Part shown: positions 1 through 7,951 of the stretch, one piece after another
Numbering within the stretch: the first letter of the stretch is position 1
How the letters are laid out: every line of letters begins with the position of its first letter
NCBI RefSeq assembly: GCF_947488945.1
Contig: NZ_CANLBS010000023.1
Coordinates: 49,207-113,206, forward strand
Reading direction: 5' to 3'
DNA length: 64,000 bases
Source: an uncultured Streptomyces sp.
GTDB taxonomy: Bacteria; Actinomycetota; Actinomycetes; Streptomycetales; Streptomycetaceae
Notes under the pieces: model-generated
Told to the model about the DNA's origin: nothing
The model's database searches: none
Seen by the model: the letters and a program-made list of their open reading frames with translations, nothing else
Program-made: the position numbers and the translations under genes

Positions 1-576
1 ATGGGGAGTTCGGCGTCCGTGTCGGCGGAGGGCGGCGATCGGGGCGGCGATCCCGCCGCCGAGACGGGAGAGCCGCCGTCCGCCGCGTCCGGCTGGGCGG
101 AGTACGTCCGCTCGCTGGCGTCCCGCGCCGAACCGCTGGAGGCGGCGGTACGCGAGCACGCCTACGGCGCACTCGCCCGCCGCCTGCTGACCCCCGGCCG
201 CCCCGAAGCGGAGATGTACGCCTTCGTGCACACCGACGACCCCGGCCTCCTGGCGGCGTACGCCCGCGAGGCGCGGGAGGCGGCGGTGGGCGAACGGCTG
301 CGGGTGGACGCCGGATTCACCGCCGACTGCTACCTCACCTGGAGCACCCACCCGCACGCGGGCGACCACTGGACCCGCACCGCGTCCGCCCTGCTGGAGG
401 ACGTACTGCGCCCCGCCGTACGCGCCCTGCCGGCCGAATCGCTGGCGGCCGTGGAAGCGGCGATCGAGCAGGCGGGCAGCAGCGGCCGGACCGAGTCCTT
501 CCGCGCCTGGAACCGCCGCCCGAGCCCACTGGGCCGCCTCGGCCGCCGCATCGCGGGACGGGTACGGCGGGGCTGA
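1..576 (+). CDS. Hypothetical protein, possibly 5'-truncated
   Basis: An open frame of 191 codons begins with ATG at the first base of the window, so the true start may lie upstream. The product is acidic and Ala-rich in its first 35 residues, then looks like a soluble helical protein. It ends in a strongly basic tail (RLGRRIAGRVRRG) that could contact membrane or nucleic acid. There is no signal peptide, transmembrane segment or motif that I recognise. Third-position GC is as high as in the neighbouring real genes, and no better frame exists on the other strand. I assign no function. Confidence 0.6.
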   Translation: MGSSASVSAEGGDRGGDPAAETGEPPSAASGWAEYVRSLASRAEPLEAAVREHAYGALARRLLTPGRPEAEMYAFVHTDDPGLLAAYAREAREAAVGERLRVDAGFTADCYLTWSTHPHAGDHWTRTASALLEDVLRPAVRALPAESLAAVEAAIEQAGSSGRTESFRAWNRRPSPLGRLGRRIAGRVRRG

Positions 577-617
577 GCGCGGGGGCGCGGAACTGTTGAC
601 TCGTGGGGCGGCCGGTG

Positions 618-631
618 ACCATGATCATGGT
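618..631. repeat. 14-bp perfect palindrome ACCATGATCATGGT
   Basis: A perfect 14-bp palindrome lies in the short gap before the DUF6924 gene, ending 41 bp before its TTG start. It could be an operator; nothing else supports this. Confidence 0.4.
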
Positions 632-672
632 GGCGCCGCAGAGTGCGGACGAGACGAGACGGAGGCGGGACC

Positions 673-1143
673 TTGACCCGGGCCCCTCGCGATGAGTTCG
701 ACGTCGTGGTCGTCAGGACGGACTACGGCGACGACCGGGCGTGGCACGCACTGGTGGCGGCCCTTCGGGGCCCCTCCGGGGAGCACGGGTTCGAGGCGCA
801 CGTACACCTCGTGGACGAACCGGCCTGGGAAGGGGCGACCACCGATGCGGTGCGTGCCGCGTTCCGAGCCGAGGAAGACCTGTCCGTCGTGTTCGTGGCC
901 GACCGGGTGAGCATGCGGACCGAAGAGCACCCGCTGCTCGCGCTGACGCTGGTGACGCGGGAGGACTGCGCGGACGACGAGGAGTACGAGGAACTGACGG
1001 AGTTCGGAACCTCGTTCCGTGCCTCGCCCGCAGCCGCGGACGAGATCCACGCGAACCTGAGCATCGCCAACTTGGGGTTCGAGGACTTCGCGGCCGCCGC
1101 CCACTATGACCCCGAGGGGATCTGCCGGGCCTCGGCGAGGTAG
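673..1143 (+). CDS. DUF6924-like protein
   Basis: A 156-residue acidic soluble protein. The N-terminal stretch FDVVVVRTDYGDDRAW is typical of the small Streptomyces proteins I know as DUF6924. Their function is unknown, and they often sit beside regulators or toxin-like genes. I chose the TTG start at 673 over an in-frame GTG at 643 because GGAGG at 661-665 lies 7 nt before it. A cluster of acidic residues (DDEEYEEL) is found near the middle. The gene stands alone between the hypothetical gene and the NmrA-like reductase. The family assignment is from memory of the motif. Confidence 0.75.
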   Translation: MTRAPRDEFDVVVVRTDYGDDRAWHALVAALRGPSGEHGFEAHVHLVDEPAWEGATTDAVRAAFRAEEDLSVVFVADRVSMRTEEHPLLALTLVTREDCADDEEYEELTEFGTSFRASPAAADEIHANLSIANLGFEDFAAAAHYDPEGICRASAR

Positions 1144-1326
1144 GGGCCGCCGCCCGGACGGCCGACCGTTCCGTCCCCCCCACGGGCTCGACGGCGTCCC
1201 GGCCCGGATCGATCCCCGGTCGGCCACGGCGCGTGCGACAGGCCGACGCTGCGCACCAATGCAGACCTATGGGGCATTCGTGCCATATTTCGGGTGAATC
1301 CCCGCACAGGCATCGAAAGGCATCCC

Positions 1327-2061
1327 ATGAAGATCGCGGTCGTCGGCGGTACCGGGCTCATCGGTTCGCGGGTCGTCGAGAAGTTGAACGCCTCCGGGCA
1401 CGAGGCGGTGCCGCACGCGCAGTCCACCGGCATCGACGTCATCAGCGGCCGAGGGCTGGACGAGGCGGTGACCGGGGCGGGCGTCATCGTCAACCTGACG
1501 AACTCCCCCACTTTCGACGCGGCCTCCTCGGACTTCTTCCGCACCTCCATGGAGAACCTGCTGGTCGCCGGCCGCGAGGGCGGTGCGGGTCACTTCGTGG
1601 TGTTGTCGATCGTCGGCGTCGACCGGGTCCCGGAGCTGGACTACTACCGGGCCAAGGTGCTCCAGGAGGAGATCCTGGCGGCCGGTCAGATCCCCTATTC
1701 GATCGTCCGGGCCACCCAATTCATGGAGTTCATCGACGCGGTGCTCTCCTGGACCACCGAGGGCGACACCGTCCGGCTGCCCGCCACGCCGATCCAGCCG
1801 ATCGCCGCCGAGGAGGTGGCCGACGCGGTGGCCGAGGTCGCCGTCGGCGCGCCGCTGAACGGGGTGCGGAACGTCGCCGGGCCGGAGGTCTTCGCCCTGG
1901 ATGAGCTGGGCCGGATCACCCTGGCGCACCGGCCGGACGGACGTTCCGTCGTCGCCGACCCCGAGGCGGGGATGTTCGCCGCCGTCCGGGGGGACGTCCT
2001 CACCGACGAGGACGCCCGGCTCGCCCCGACCCGTTACGCGGACTGGCTCGCCCGCACCTGA
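1327..2061 (+). CDS. NmrA/SDR-type NAD(P)-binding oxidoreductase
   Basis: A 244-residue protein opening with MKIAVVGGTGLIGSRVVEKL, a Rossmann GGTGxxG dinucleotide-binding motif. The rest resembles atypical short-chain dehydrogenases of the NmrA / NAD(P)H-binding type, with YYRAKVLQEEI about 110 residues in and a TQFMEF segment, but no strict YxxxK catalytic pair. Such proteins act as quinone or flavin reductases, or as redox sensors; the substrate cannot be told here. ATG 1327 is preceded by GAAAGG. The gene converges on the TIGR03086 gene with only 10 bp between the stops, and a short inverted repeat (2058-2075) spans the junction. Confidence 0.8.
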   Translation: MKIAVVGGTGLIGSRVVEKLNASGHEAVPHAQSTGIDVISGRGLDEAVTGAGVIVNLTNSPTFDAASSDFFRTSMENLLVAGREGGAGHFVVLSIVGVDRVPELDYYRAKVLQEEILAAGQIPYSIVRATQFMEFIDAVLSWTTEGDTVRLPATPIQPIAAEEVADAVAEVAVGAPLNGVRNVAGPEVFALDELGRITLAHRPDGRSVVADPEAGMFAAVRGDVLTDEDARLAPTRYADWLART

Positions 2062-2075
2062 CCGCTGCCGGTCAG
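2058..2075. terminator. Short convergent hairpin
   Basis: The arms CTGACCG and CGGTCAG flank 4 nt and overlap the stop codons of the two convergent genes. The stem is only 7 bp and there is no U-run, so this is a weak call. Confidence 0.3.
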
Positions 2076-2656
2076 CGCCCGAGGACGTCCGCCGCCCGAG
2101 GGTCGCGGCCCATGAACGCCACGAAGCGGTCCACGGCCGGGGCGTCGGCGGCGACCGGCACGACGTCGCCGAACGCCTGGCCCGGCCCCCGGTACCGCGG
2201 GGGCAGGGTGCCCTCGGCGCGGGCGAGCACCGCCGCACCCTCCTCCTCGGTGAACGGGACCGGCTGGCCGGTGGCGACGGCCAGGTCCCAGCCGTGGGCG
2301 AGGTATTCCATCAGTGTCATGTCGAGCACCATGGGGGCGGGCAGTTCGCTGCCCCCGGTGACGGCGACCTTCCGGTCCGTGCCGTACGTGCGCCACCCTT
2401 CCAGCAGGCCGGCGGCGGTCGCGCGGAACTCGCCGGCCGGGTCGTCGCCGCAGACGTGGGCGGCCGCGTCGCCTTCGTACGTCCGGCCGTGGCAGCCGGC
2501 CTCGAAGACGCCGAGCCAGCCCACGATGTGGTTGCGCAGCGTCTCCACGTCGTACTCCGGGCACGGGGTGGGAGCGGACAGCTGGTCGTCGCGGACGCCC
2601 GCGACGAGGTCGCCGGTCTTGGACAGGATTCCGGACAGCAGATCGATGTCGTTCAT
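2072..2656 (-). CDS. TIGR03086-type metal-binding protein (DinB/mycothiol-transferase fold)
   Basis: A 194-residue soluble protein. It has the layout of actinobacterial maleylpyruvate-isomerase/DinB-like proteins: a helical N-terminus with PCPEYDVETLRNHIVGW, whose His is a usual metal ligand, a central MEYLAHGWDLAVATGQ segment carrying the second His-x-Trp-Asp signature, and a C-terminal FGDVVPV region. Related proteins use mycothiol as a cofactor or transfer thiols, but the substrate of this subgroup is unknown. It lies 68 bp downstream of the GNAT gene on the same strand and may be the last gene of that unit. Confidence 0.85.
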   Translation of the reverse strand: MNDIDLLSGILSKTGDLVAGVRDDQLSAPTPCPEYDVETLRNHIVGWLGVFEAGCHGRTYEGDAAAHVCGDDPAGEFRATAAGLLEGWRTYGTDRKVAVTGGSELPAPMVLDMTLMEYLAHGWDLAVATGQPVPFTEEEGAAVLARAEGTLPPRYRGPGQAFGDVVPVAADAPAVDRFVAFMGRDPRAADVLGR

Positions 2657-2724
2657 GCCGCCGACCCTAGGAGAGCGCGGGCCGGGAGCGCTTGAAGAAA
2701 CGCGACACGTGCGCCGCCCGCCCG

Positions 2725-3546
2725 TCAGCCGGAGTCGGCGGTGATCACCAGCCGGTCGGAGACGGCCTCGTACCCGATGCGCCGGTAGACGCCGTTGCTC
2801 GTGGGGTTGGCGAGGTCCGTGAAGAGCAGCACCTCCCGTGCCCCCTCCTCCCGTGCCGCCGCGCTGACCCTGGCCGTCACCGCCGCCGCGTACCCCCGGC
2901 CCCGGTGCTCCGGCGGGGTGTAGACGGTGGTGACCCGGACCATGCCCGCGAGCCGGGGCGAGAGGCCGGCGAGCGACACCGGCTCGCCGTCGACCTCCCA
3001 CAGCGTGAGCCCGCCGCGCGAGACGCGTTCGTCCACGTTGGTCCTGGCCCGGCCCGCCGGCTGCCCGATCTCCTGGCCGAACGCATGGATCCAGTCGACG
3101 AGCAGGTCCCGGTCGGCGAGCGTGGCCACCCTGCCCCGCCCGGCGGGCGGCGGGGTGGGCGGCACCAGTGTCCCGAGCCGGTAGAGCCGCAGCTCTTCCT
3201 CCACGCGATGGCGGGGCCACCGGGCGGTGAAGACCGTGGCCGTCCCACGGTCGGCGTTGACGCCCGGCAGCGCGAGGGCGTCGAGCAGTGCGACGGCCGC
3301 CTCGGGGGCCGACGCGCCGAGGATCGGCGGGAACGGCGGCGTCTGCACCAGGGTCCCGGCGACCTCGCCGTCCGGCGCACACCACCAGCCGAGCAACGGC
3401 GGCTCCGTGCCGTAGGCGCCCGGCCCGGTGTCGCGGAGCTTGGCGGTGACGGTCAGCAGCAGTGTGTTCTCGGCGGGCCGGGCGGCCAGGGCCGCTCCGG
3501 CCGCGTCGAGGAAGACGGTGACGTCCTCGGTGAAGGTCCAGGTCAT
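2725..3546 (-). CDS. GNAT-family N-acetyltransferase
   Basis: A 273-residue protein. The C-terminal part (about residues 140-270) is a GNAT fold: VTTVYTPPEHRGRGYAAAV contains the acetyl-CoA pyrophosphate-binding R/Q-x-x-G-x-G/A loop, and LFTDLANPTSNGVYRRIGY is the usual end motif. The N-terminal half is a second, degenerate GNAT-like half as in many 270-residue Streptomyces members. The acceptor substrate is unknown. Its ATG overlaps the stop of the upstream ATP-binding gene (ATGA), so the two are translationally coupled. Confidence 0.88.
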   Translation of the reverse strand: MTWTFTEDVTVFLDAAGAALAARPAENTLLLTVTAKLRDTGPGAYGTEPPLLGWWCAPDGEVAGTLVQTPPFPPILGASAPEAAVALLDALALPGVNADRGTATVFTARWPRHRVEEELRLYRLGTLVPPTPPPAGRGRVATLADRDLLVDWIHAFGQEIGQPAGRARTNVDERVSRGGLTLWEVDGEPVSLAGLSPRLAGMVRVTTVYTPPEHRGRGYAAAVTARVSAAAREEGAREVLLFTDLANPTSNGVYRRIGYEAVSDRLVITADSG

Positions 3547-4097
3547 GTCTCATCGTGCCGGGCCGGCTGCCCCGCGGGCACCCGCTTTTCGGGCGCGGGG
3601 GCGAGACCGGGAGCGGGCCGGTACGGGAGATCGAGTTCCGCCCGGACCGTCTTGCCGGGCCCGCCGTGCGGTGCGCGGTCGAGCACGGCCCATCGGTCGG
3701 CCAGCGCCTCCACGATCCGCAGCCCGCGACCGCCGTCCGCTTCGGCGTCAACCGGCTGTGCGGCGAGATCGCCGGGTCCGGGCGGCAGCCGCTCCCCCTT
3801 CGTGTCGGTCACCTCGATCCGCACCACGCCGAACGGCCGCTCGTCGCCGGGTACGTACGTGAGCCGCAGCTCGAAGTCCCGCCCCGGCACCCGGCCGTGG
3901 GTGACCGCGTTGGCCGCCAGTTCGGCGACGATCAGGGCCGCCGACTCCGAAGCGTCACTGCGGTAGAGGACGCCCCAGTCGTTCAGCTCGTGCAAGGCGA
4001 GGTGGCGGGCGAGCCGGGCGCCGCGTGGCGTCGAACTGAAGCGCTGAACGAACACAGGTACGAGCGCTGCCACTTGGCCGGGCAAGAGTGTTTCCAT
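3543..4097 (-). CDS. ATP-binding protein, RsbW/anti-sigma-like (AbaA-type) HATPase
   Basis: A 184-residue protein with a GHKL ATPase core. The N-box is visible as ELAANAVTHG (Asn and His that coordinate Mg-ATP), followed by a G1-type VTDTKGERLPPG segment and a GRGLRIVEALADRW G2 box. This is the Streptomyces RsbW-like class whose members sequester sigma factors or act beside XRE/DUF397 pairs. I chose ATG 4097 (METLLPGQ) instead of the upstream ATG at 4193, because the extra 32 residues are not protein-like and would cross the palindrome at 4142-4168. It diverges from the XRE gene and couples to the GNAT gene by a 4-bp overlap. Confidence 0.82.
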   Translation of the reverse strand: METLLPGQVAALVPVFVQRFSSTPRGARLARHLALHELNDWGVLYRSDASESAALIVAELAANAVTHGRVPGRDFELRLTYVPGDERPFGVVRIEVTDTKGERLPPGPGDLAAQPVDAEADGGRGLRIVEALADRWAVLDRAPHGGPGKTVRAELDLPYRPAPGLAPAPEKRVPAGQPARHDET

Positions 4098-4141
4098 GCG
4101 GCCACGTTGGCCCGCGCGCGACGCCCCTGGCCAGATCACCG

Positions 4142-4168
4142 ACCCGTACGCTGTGTCAGCGTACGGGT
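4142..4168. promoter_or_regulatory. 12-bp inverted repeat, candidate operator
   Basis: Perfect arms ACCCGTACGCTG and CAGCGTACGGGT flank TGT. The repeat lies between the divergent ATP-binding gene (start 4097) and the XRE gene (start 4257). Its position and symmetry suit a dimeric helix-turn-helix regulator, possibly the XRE protein itself. Confidence 0.55.
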
Positions 4169-4256
4169 GCCGGGGGTGGACGGCCCGCATCACCGTCCGT
4201 GACCATGGTCGGGCTGCCGATCAGGCGGTGTTCAGGCGCGCGGGAGGTGGCCGTAC

Positions 4257-5117
4257 ATGACGGACGGCACGGTGGGAACGACAGGGGCCGGGGGCGGCGG
4301 GGAGCCGGAATCCGCAGACAGCCTCAAGGTGTTCGGCGAGGTGGTGAAGGTGTTCCGCAAACGTGCTGGGCTCACCCAGGAACAACTGGCCCCGAGCGTG
4401 CGGTATTCGGTCCCGACCATCGCCTCCATCGAGCAGGGCCGCCGGTTCCCGCCTCCTGCCTTCATCGACCGGGCCGAGGAGGTATTGGACGCGTTCGGAA
4501 CCATTCGAGCGGCTGCCAAACACCTGGGGCGTAGGCCTGGACTGGCCAACTGGTTCCGCCAACTTGCGCAGTTGGAGACCGAGGCGATCACGATGTACAC
4601 GTACGAGTGCCGGACGGTACCCGGCCTCCTACAGACGGCCGCCTACACCCGCGCCCTCGGCTACAGCGTTCCACCGCTGCCCTCTGCGGAACTGATCGAG
4701 CAACGCGTGGCGAATCGCATGGCGAGGGCCGAGCTGCTCTCCGTCCAGCGTGTACCGGCCGCCGACTTCAGCTTCATCATGGAGCAGGCCGTGCTGGAGC
4801 GGCGCACCGGCGGGGAGGAGACCACTCGGGAACTGCTGGACCATGTAGTGCGGGTGGTCGATGAACATCCCAATGTGGAGTTGCAGATCATGCCCCTGCG
4901 GCAGCCCGTGCACTCCGGAATCGACGGCCCTTTCCAATTGCTGGAGATGCCGGACCACCGATGGTTCTCCTACACCGAGAATCAGAATACCGGCCATCTC
5001 GATGCGGCCCCGAAGACCATCAGCTACCTTCAGCAGCGCTATGCCAGGATGCGCTCGCAGGCTCTCACTTCGGCAGACTCCCTGGCCCTGCTCAAACACA
5101 TGCGAGGAGCGCTATGA
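4257..5117 (+). CDS. XRE-family regulator with DUF5753 (WhiJ-like)
   Basis: A 286-residue regulator. Residues 24-80 form an XRE helix-turn-helix (VVKVFRKRAGLTQEQLAPSV then SVPTIASIEQGRR). The remaining 200 residues match the DUF5753 ligand or partner domain of Streptomyces Scr1/WhiJ-like proteins (TYECRTVPGLLQTAAYTRAL, and the later IMPLRQPVHSGIDGPFQLLE). GGGAGGTGG precedes ATG 4257. It is coupled by an ATGA overlap to a DUF397 gene, the usual partner, and diverges from an RsbW-like gene. This recreates the WhiJ/BldB/AbaA arrangement known to influence development and antibiotic production. The specific target is unknown. Confidence 0.92.
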   Translation: MTDGTVGTTGAGGGGEPESADSLKVFGEVVKVFRKRAGLTQEQLAPSVRYSVPTIASIEQGRRFPPPAFIDRAEEVLDAFGTIRAAAKHLGRRPGLANWFRQLAQLETEAITMYTYECRTVPGLLQTAAYTRALGYSVPPLPSAELIEQRVANRMARAELLSVQRVPAADFSFIMEQAVLERRTGGEETTRELLDHVVRVVDEHPNVELQIMPLRQPVHSGIDGPFQLLEMPDHRWFSYTENQNTGHLDAAPKTISYLQQRYARMRSQALTSADSLALLKHMRGAL

Positions 5118-5359
5118 ACATCCCACAGCTGTCCTGGTTCAAGAGCAGCCGCAGCGGCGGTGAAGGCGACTCCTGCGTCGAGGTCGCCCTGTCCTGGCAC
5201 AAGTCCACCTACAGCGGCTCGCAGGGCGACTCCTGCGTCGAGGTCGCCGCCTGCCCCGCCGCCGTGCACGTCCGGGACTCGAAGGTGGACGAGGGGCCGC
5301 AGTTGGCTTTCGCACCCGGCGCCTGGTCGCACTTCATCGGGTACGCCGCGCGAGGCTGA
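5114..5359 (+). CDS. DUF397 protein with a partial tandem duplication (BldB-like partner)
   Basis: An 81-residue protein starting at ATG 5114, which overlaps the XRE stop by 4 bp. It holds one shortened DUF397 unit (LSWFKSSRSGGEGDSCVEVA) followed by a complete one (LSWHKSTYSGSQGDSCVEVA then VHVRDSKVDEGPQLAFAPGAW). DUF397 proteins are small partners of XRE/DUF5753 regulators and include BldB relatives. The two copies share an identical 24-nt stretch exactly 60 nt apart. A strong hairpin follows. Confidence 0.92.
   Translation: MNIPQLSWFKSSRSGGEGDSCVEVALSWHKSTYSGSQGDSCVEVAACPAAVHVRDSKVDEGPQLAFAPGAWSHFIGYAARG
5165..5248 (+). repeat. In-frame 60-nt direct duplication in the DUF397 gene
   Basis: The 24 bases at 5165-5188, encoding GDSCVEVA, recur without change at 5225-5248, exactly 20 codons later. 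Confidence 0.85.
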
Positions 5360-5388
5360 GCCCCGGCCCGCACCGCCCCCCGGGCACC

Positions 5389-5425
5389 CCCGCGGCCCGG
5401 GACCTCATCGGTCCCGGGCCGCGGG
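5389..5425. terminator. Bidirectional terminator, 16-bp perfect stem
   Basis: The arms 5389-5404 and 5410-5425 pair perfectly around TCATC. It sits between the convergent DUF397 and msrB genes. There is no U-run, as is common in Streptomyces. Confidence 0.8.
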
Positions 5426-5437
5426 TGCGGGTGGAGG

Positions 5438-5845
5438 TCAGGCGGCGTCCGGCGCCAGCTTCACCGAGATGGAGTTGATGCAGTACCGCTGGTCGGTCGG
5501 GGTGGGGTAGCCCTCGCCCTCGAAGACGTGGCCCAGGTGCGAGCCGCAGCGGGCGCAGCGCACCTCGGTGCGGACCATGCCGTGGCTGCGGTCCTGGATC
5601 AGCTCGACCGCGTCGGTGTCCTTCGGGTCGTAGAAGGACGGCCAGCCGCAGTGCGACTCGAACTTCGTGTCGGAGCGGAACAGCTCCGCGCCGCACGCCC
5701 GGCAGGAGTAGACGCCGGCCGTCTTGGTGTCGGTGTACTCACCCACGAAGGCGGGCTCGGTGCCGGCCTGGCGCAGCACCGCGTACTCGGCAGGGGTGAG
5801 CTCCGCCCGCCACTGCTCGTCCGTCTTCTCGATCTCGTACGCCAC
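5438..5845 (-). CDS. msrB: Peptide-methionine (R)-S-oxide reductase MsrB
   Basis: A 135-residue cytosolic enzyme that reduces methionine-R-sulfoxide in proteins. Two CxxC zinc-binding pairs are visible (CRACGAELF and CARCGSHLGHVF), and the catalytic Cys lies in RYCINSISV near the C-terminus. The length is normal for a free-standing MsrB. I chose the GTG at 5845 (VAYEIEKTDEQW); the longer frame upstream runs into murC. It follows murC by 13 bp and is probably the last gene of the operon that begins at 7768. Confidence 0.95.
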   Translation of the reverse strand: MAYEIEKTDEQWRAELTPAEYAVLRQAGTEPAFVGEYTDTKTAGVYSCRACGAELFRSDTKFESHCGWPSFYDPKDTDAVELIQDRSHGMVRTEVRCARCGSHLGHVFEGEGYPTPTDQRYCINSISVKLAPDAA

Positions 5846-5858
5846 GGTGGGTCGCTCC

Positions 5859-7256
5859 CTACTTCGACAGGTGGTCCAGGATCTGCGGGCCGAGGTCGGT
5901 GACGTCGCCCGCTCCCATGGTGAGAACGAGATCACCGGCCTTCGCCATTCCCGCCACGGCCGCCGGGACGTCCGCCTGGTCGTGGACGGCGGTGACGTCG
6001 GCGCCGGCCGCCTTCGCGGCGTCGATGATCAGGTCGCTGGTGACACCGGGGACCGGGTCCTCGCGGGCCGGGTAGATGTCCAGGACGACCGAGGCGTCGG
6101 CGAGTGCGAGGGCCTGGCCCATCTCGGTGCCGAGTTCCTGCGTACGGGAGAACAGGTGGGGCTGGAAGACGACGAGGATGCGCGACCCGGCCTCCGCGGC
6201 GCCGCGCATGGCCTCCAGGTCGGCGGTCATCTCGGTGGGGTGGTGCGCGTACGAGTCGATGACCTGGACCCCCGCCGCCTCGCCCTTGAGCTGGAGGCGG
6301 CGCTTGACCCCGGTGTACGTGCCGAGGGCGGAGGCGAGGTTGTGCGCGGGGATGCCGAGCGCGACGCCCGCCGCGAGGGCGGCGACGGCGTTCAGGGCGT
6401 AGTGGCGGCCGGGCACGGAGACGGTGAAGGTGAGGAACTTGCCGTTCAGCAGGACCGTGACCTCGCTGGTGAGGCCGCGCGGGGTGATCTTGTGCACCTT
6501 GACGTCGGCGTCGGCCGCCTCGCCGTAGGTGACGACGGTGGTGTCGCCGGCGGCGCGGACCCGGCGGGTCAGTTCGACCGCTCCGGACTGGTCGGCCGAG
6601 ATCACCAGGGTGCCGCCGGGGACGATCTTGCCGGCGAACGTCTCGAAGGACGCGTAGATCTCGTCCATCGAGGCGTAGTTGGCGTGGTGGTCCAGCTCGA
6701 CGTTGAGGACGATCGCGACCTCGGGGTCGTACTTCTGGAAGCTGCGGTCGCTCTCGTCGGCCTCCGCCACGAAGAGGTCGCCGTCGCCGTGCGTCGCGTT
6801 GGTGCCGGGGCCCTCCAGGTCGCCGCCGATCGCGTACGACGGGTCGAGGGAGAGCGAGGACAGGGCGACGGCCAGCATCGACGTGGTGGTGGTCTTGCCG
6901 TGGGTGCCGGCCACCGCGATGGCGCGGGTACCGGTCATCAGGGAGGCCAGCGCGTCGGAGCGGTGCACGACCGGAACGGCCAGTTCGGCGGCGCGCACCA
7001 GCTCGGGGTTGTCGGCGCGGATGGCGCTGGAGACGACCACGCAGCTCGCGTCGTCCGCCAGGTGGGCGGCGGCGTGGCCGATGTGGACCGTCGCCCCCAG
7101 GGCGCGCAGGGCCTCGGCGGTGGGCGACTCCTTGGAGTCGCTGCCCGCCACCTTCGCCCCGCGCAGCGCGAGGATCTTCGCGATGCCCGACATTCCGGCT
7201 CCGCCGATGCCGATGAAGTGCGGCCGTTCCATGGCGGCAGGAATACCGGGTGCCAT
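5859..7256 (-). CDS. murC: UDP-N-acetylmuramate--L-alanine ligase MurC
   Basis: A 465-residue Mur ligase that adds L-Ala to UDP-MurNAc in the first step of peptidoglycan stem synthesis. The N-terminal UDP-binding motif is FIGIGGAGMSGIAKIL, the ATP-binding P-loop is AVAGTHGKTTTTSML, and a central EADESDRSF and C-terminal YAHHPTEM match Mur-ligase invariant positions. ATG 7256 gives the usual MurC length. The gene sits between a small conserved protein (41 bp upstream) and msrB (13 bp downstream) on the same strand, and expression is probably shared. Confidence 0.97.
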   Translation of the reverse strand: MAPGIPAAMERPHFIGIGGAGMSGIAKILALRGAKVAGSDSKESPTAEALRALGATVHIGHAAAHLADDASCVVVSSAIRADNPELVRAAELAVPVVHRSDALASLMTGTRAIAVAGTHGKTTTTSMLAVALSSLSLDPSYAIGGDLEGPGTNATHGDGDLFVAEADESDRSFQKYDPEVAIVLNVELDHHANYASMDEIYASFETFAGKIVPGGTLVISADQSGAVELTRRVRAAGDTTVVTYGEAADADVKVHKITPRGLTSEVTVLLNGKFLTFTVSVPGRHYALNAVAALAAGVALGIPAHNLASALGTYTGVKRRLQLKGEAAGVQVIDSYAHHPTEMTADLEAMRGAAEAGSRILVVFQPHLFSRTQELGTEMGQALALADASVVLDIYPAREDPVPGVTSDLIIDAAKAAGADVTAVHDQADVPAAVAGMAKAGDLVLTMGAGDVTDLGPQILDHLSK

Positions 7257-7297
7257 GCGCGTGTCTCCCAAGGTCGATCGAGGTACGGCCCCCAAGC

Positions 7298-7768
7298 CTA
7301 TTCGCTGTGCGCGAAGAGCTTGAGCACCGGTACGCCGACCTTGTGGCGCGCCCGGGAGGCCCAGTCGCGGTGGAAGAACTCCTCGACGTAGTGCGGGGCG
7401 GTCATCACGATCACCTCGTCCGCGCCGGAGTCGTCCACCACGGTCTTCAACTTGTCGAGGGGATGTTCCTCGACGACCTCGCCGACCGCCTCGGAGCCCG
7501 CGGCGCGCAGGGCGCGCAGCGAGTACTCCAGGGACACGGCGGCGGTCTCGCGGGCCTCGTCGCCCTCGGGGAGGTCGCCCTCGCGGACCGCTTCCTTGAG
7601 CTCCCCCATCGCCACGTCGTCGATCGCGCGCAGCAGGACGTCGGCCTGGTCGCCGCGCGGCTGCATGAGGACGATGAACGAGATCTGCTCCTCGCCGTGG
7701 AGGGTCGTGACGAAGTCCACGTCCTCGGGGCTGAGGGGCTTCTCGATCATCAAAACGCTTCTGAACAC
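7298..7768 (-). CDS. Conserved protein upstream of murC, function unknown
   Basis: A 156-residue soluble acidic protein. It has alternating helices and strands, a possible universal-stress-like core (DSGADEVIVMTAPHYVEEFF), and ends in VGVPVLKLFAHSE. Streptomyces homologues that I recall carry a label for indole-glycerol-phosphate synthase, but none of that enzyme's barrel motifs is present and the protein is too short, so I do not use the name. GTG 7768 has GGAAGGG 8 nt before it. ATG 7750 is a shorter alternative with no such site. It is the first gene of the 7768 to 5438 operon with murC and msrB. Confidence 0.75.
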   Translation of the reverse strand: MFRSVLMIEKPLSPEDVDFVTTLHGEEQISFIVLMQPRGDQADVLLRAIDDVAMGELKEAVREGDLPEGDEARETAAVSLEYSLRALRAAGSEAVGEVVEEHPLDKLKTVVDDSGADEVIVMTAPHYVEEFFHRDWASRARHKVGVPVLKLFAHSE

Positions 7769-7951
7769 GACAGGCGCCCTTCCGCTTCAATCCGTACGGC
7801 CCGGTGAGGGCCGCCGCTTACGGCCGGTGGGGCCGCTGCTGAAACCATCCTTCCCCGTGATCGCACGAGGACTACAGCATTCATAGTGCCCAGCCCGGAG
7901 CGAAGCGGAACGAGGAATTCCGATTCTCGTGCCGATCCGGCGGGCACCGGG

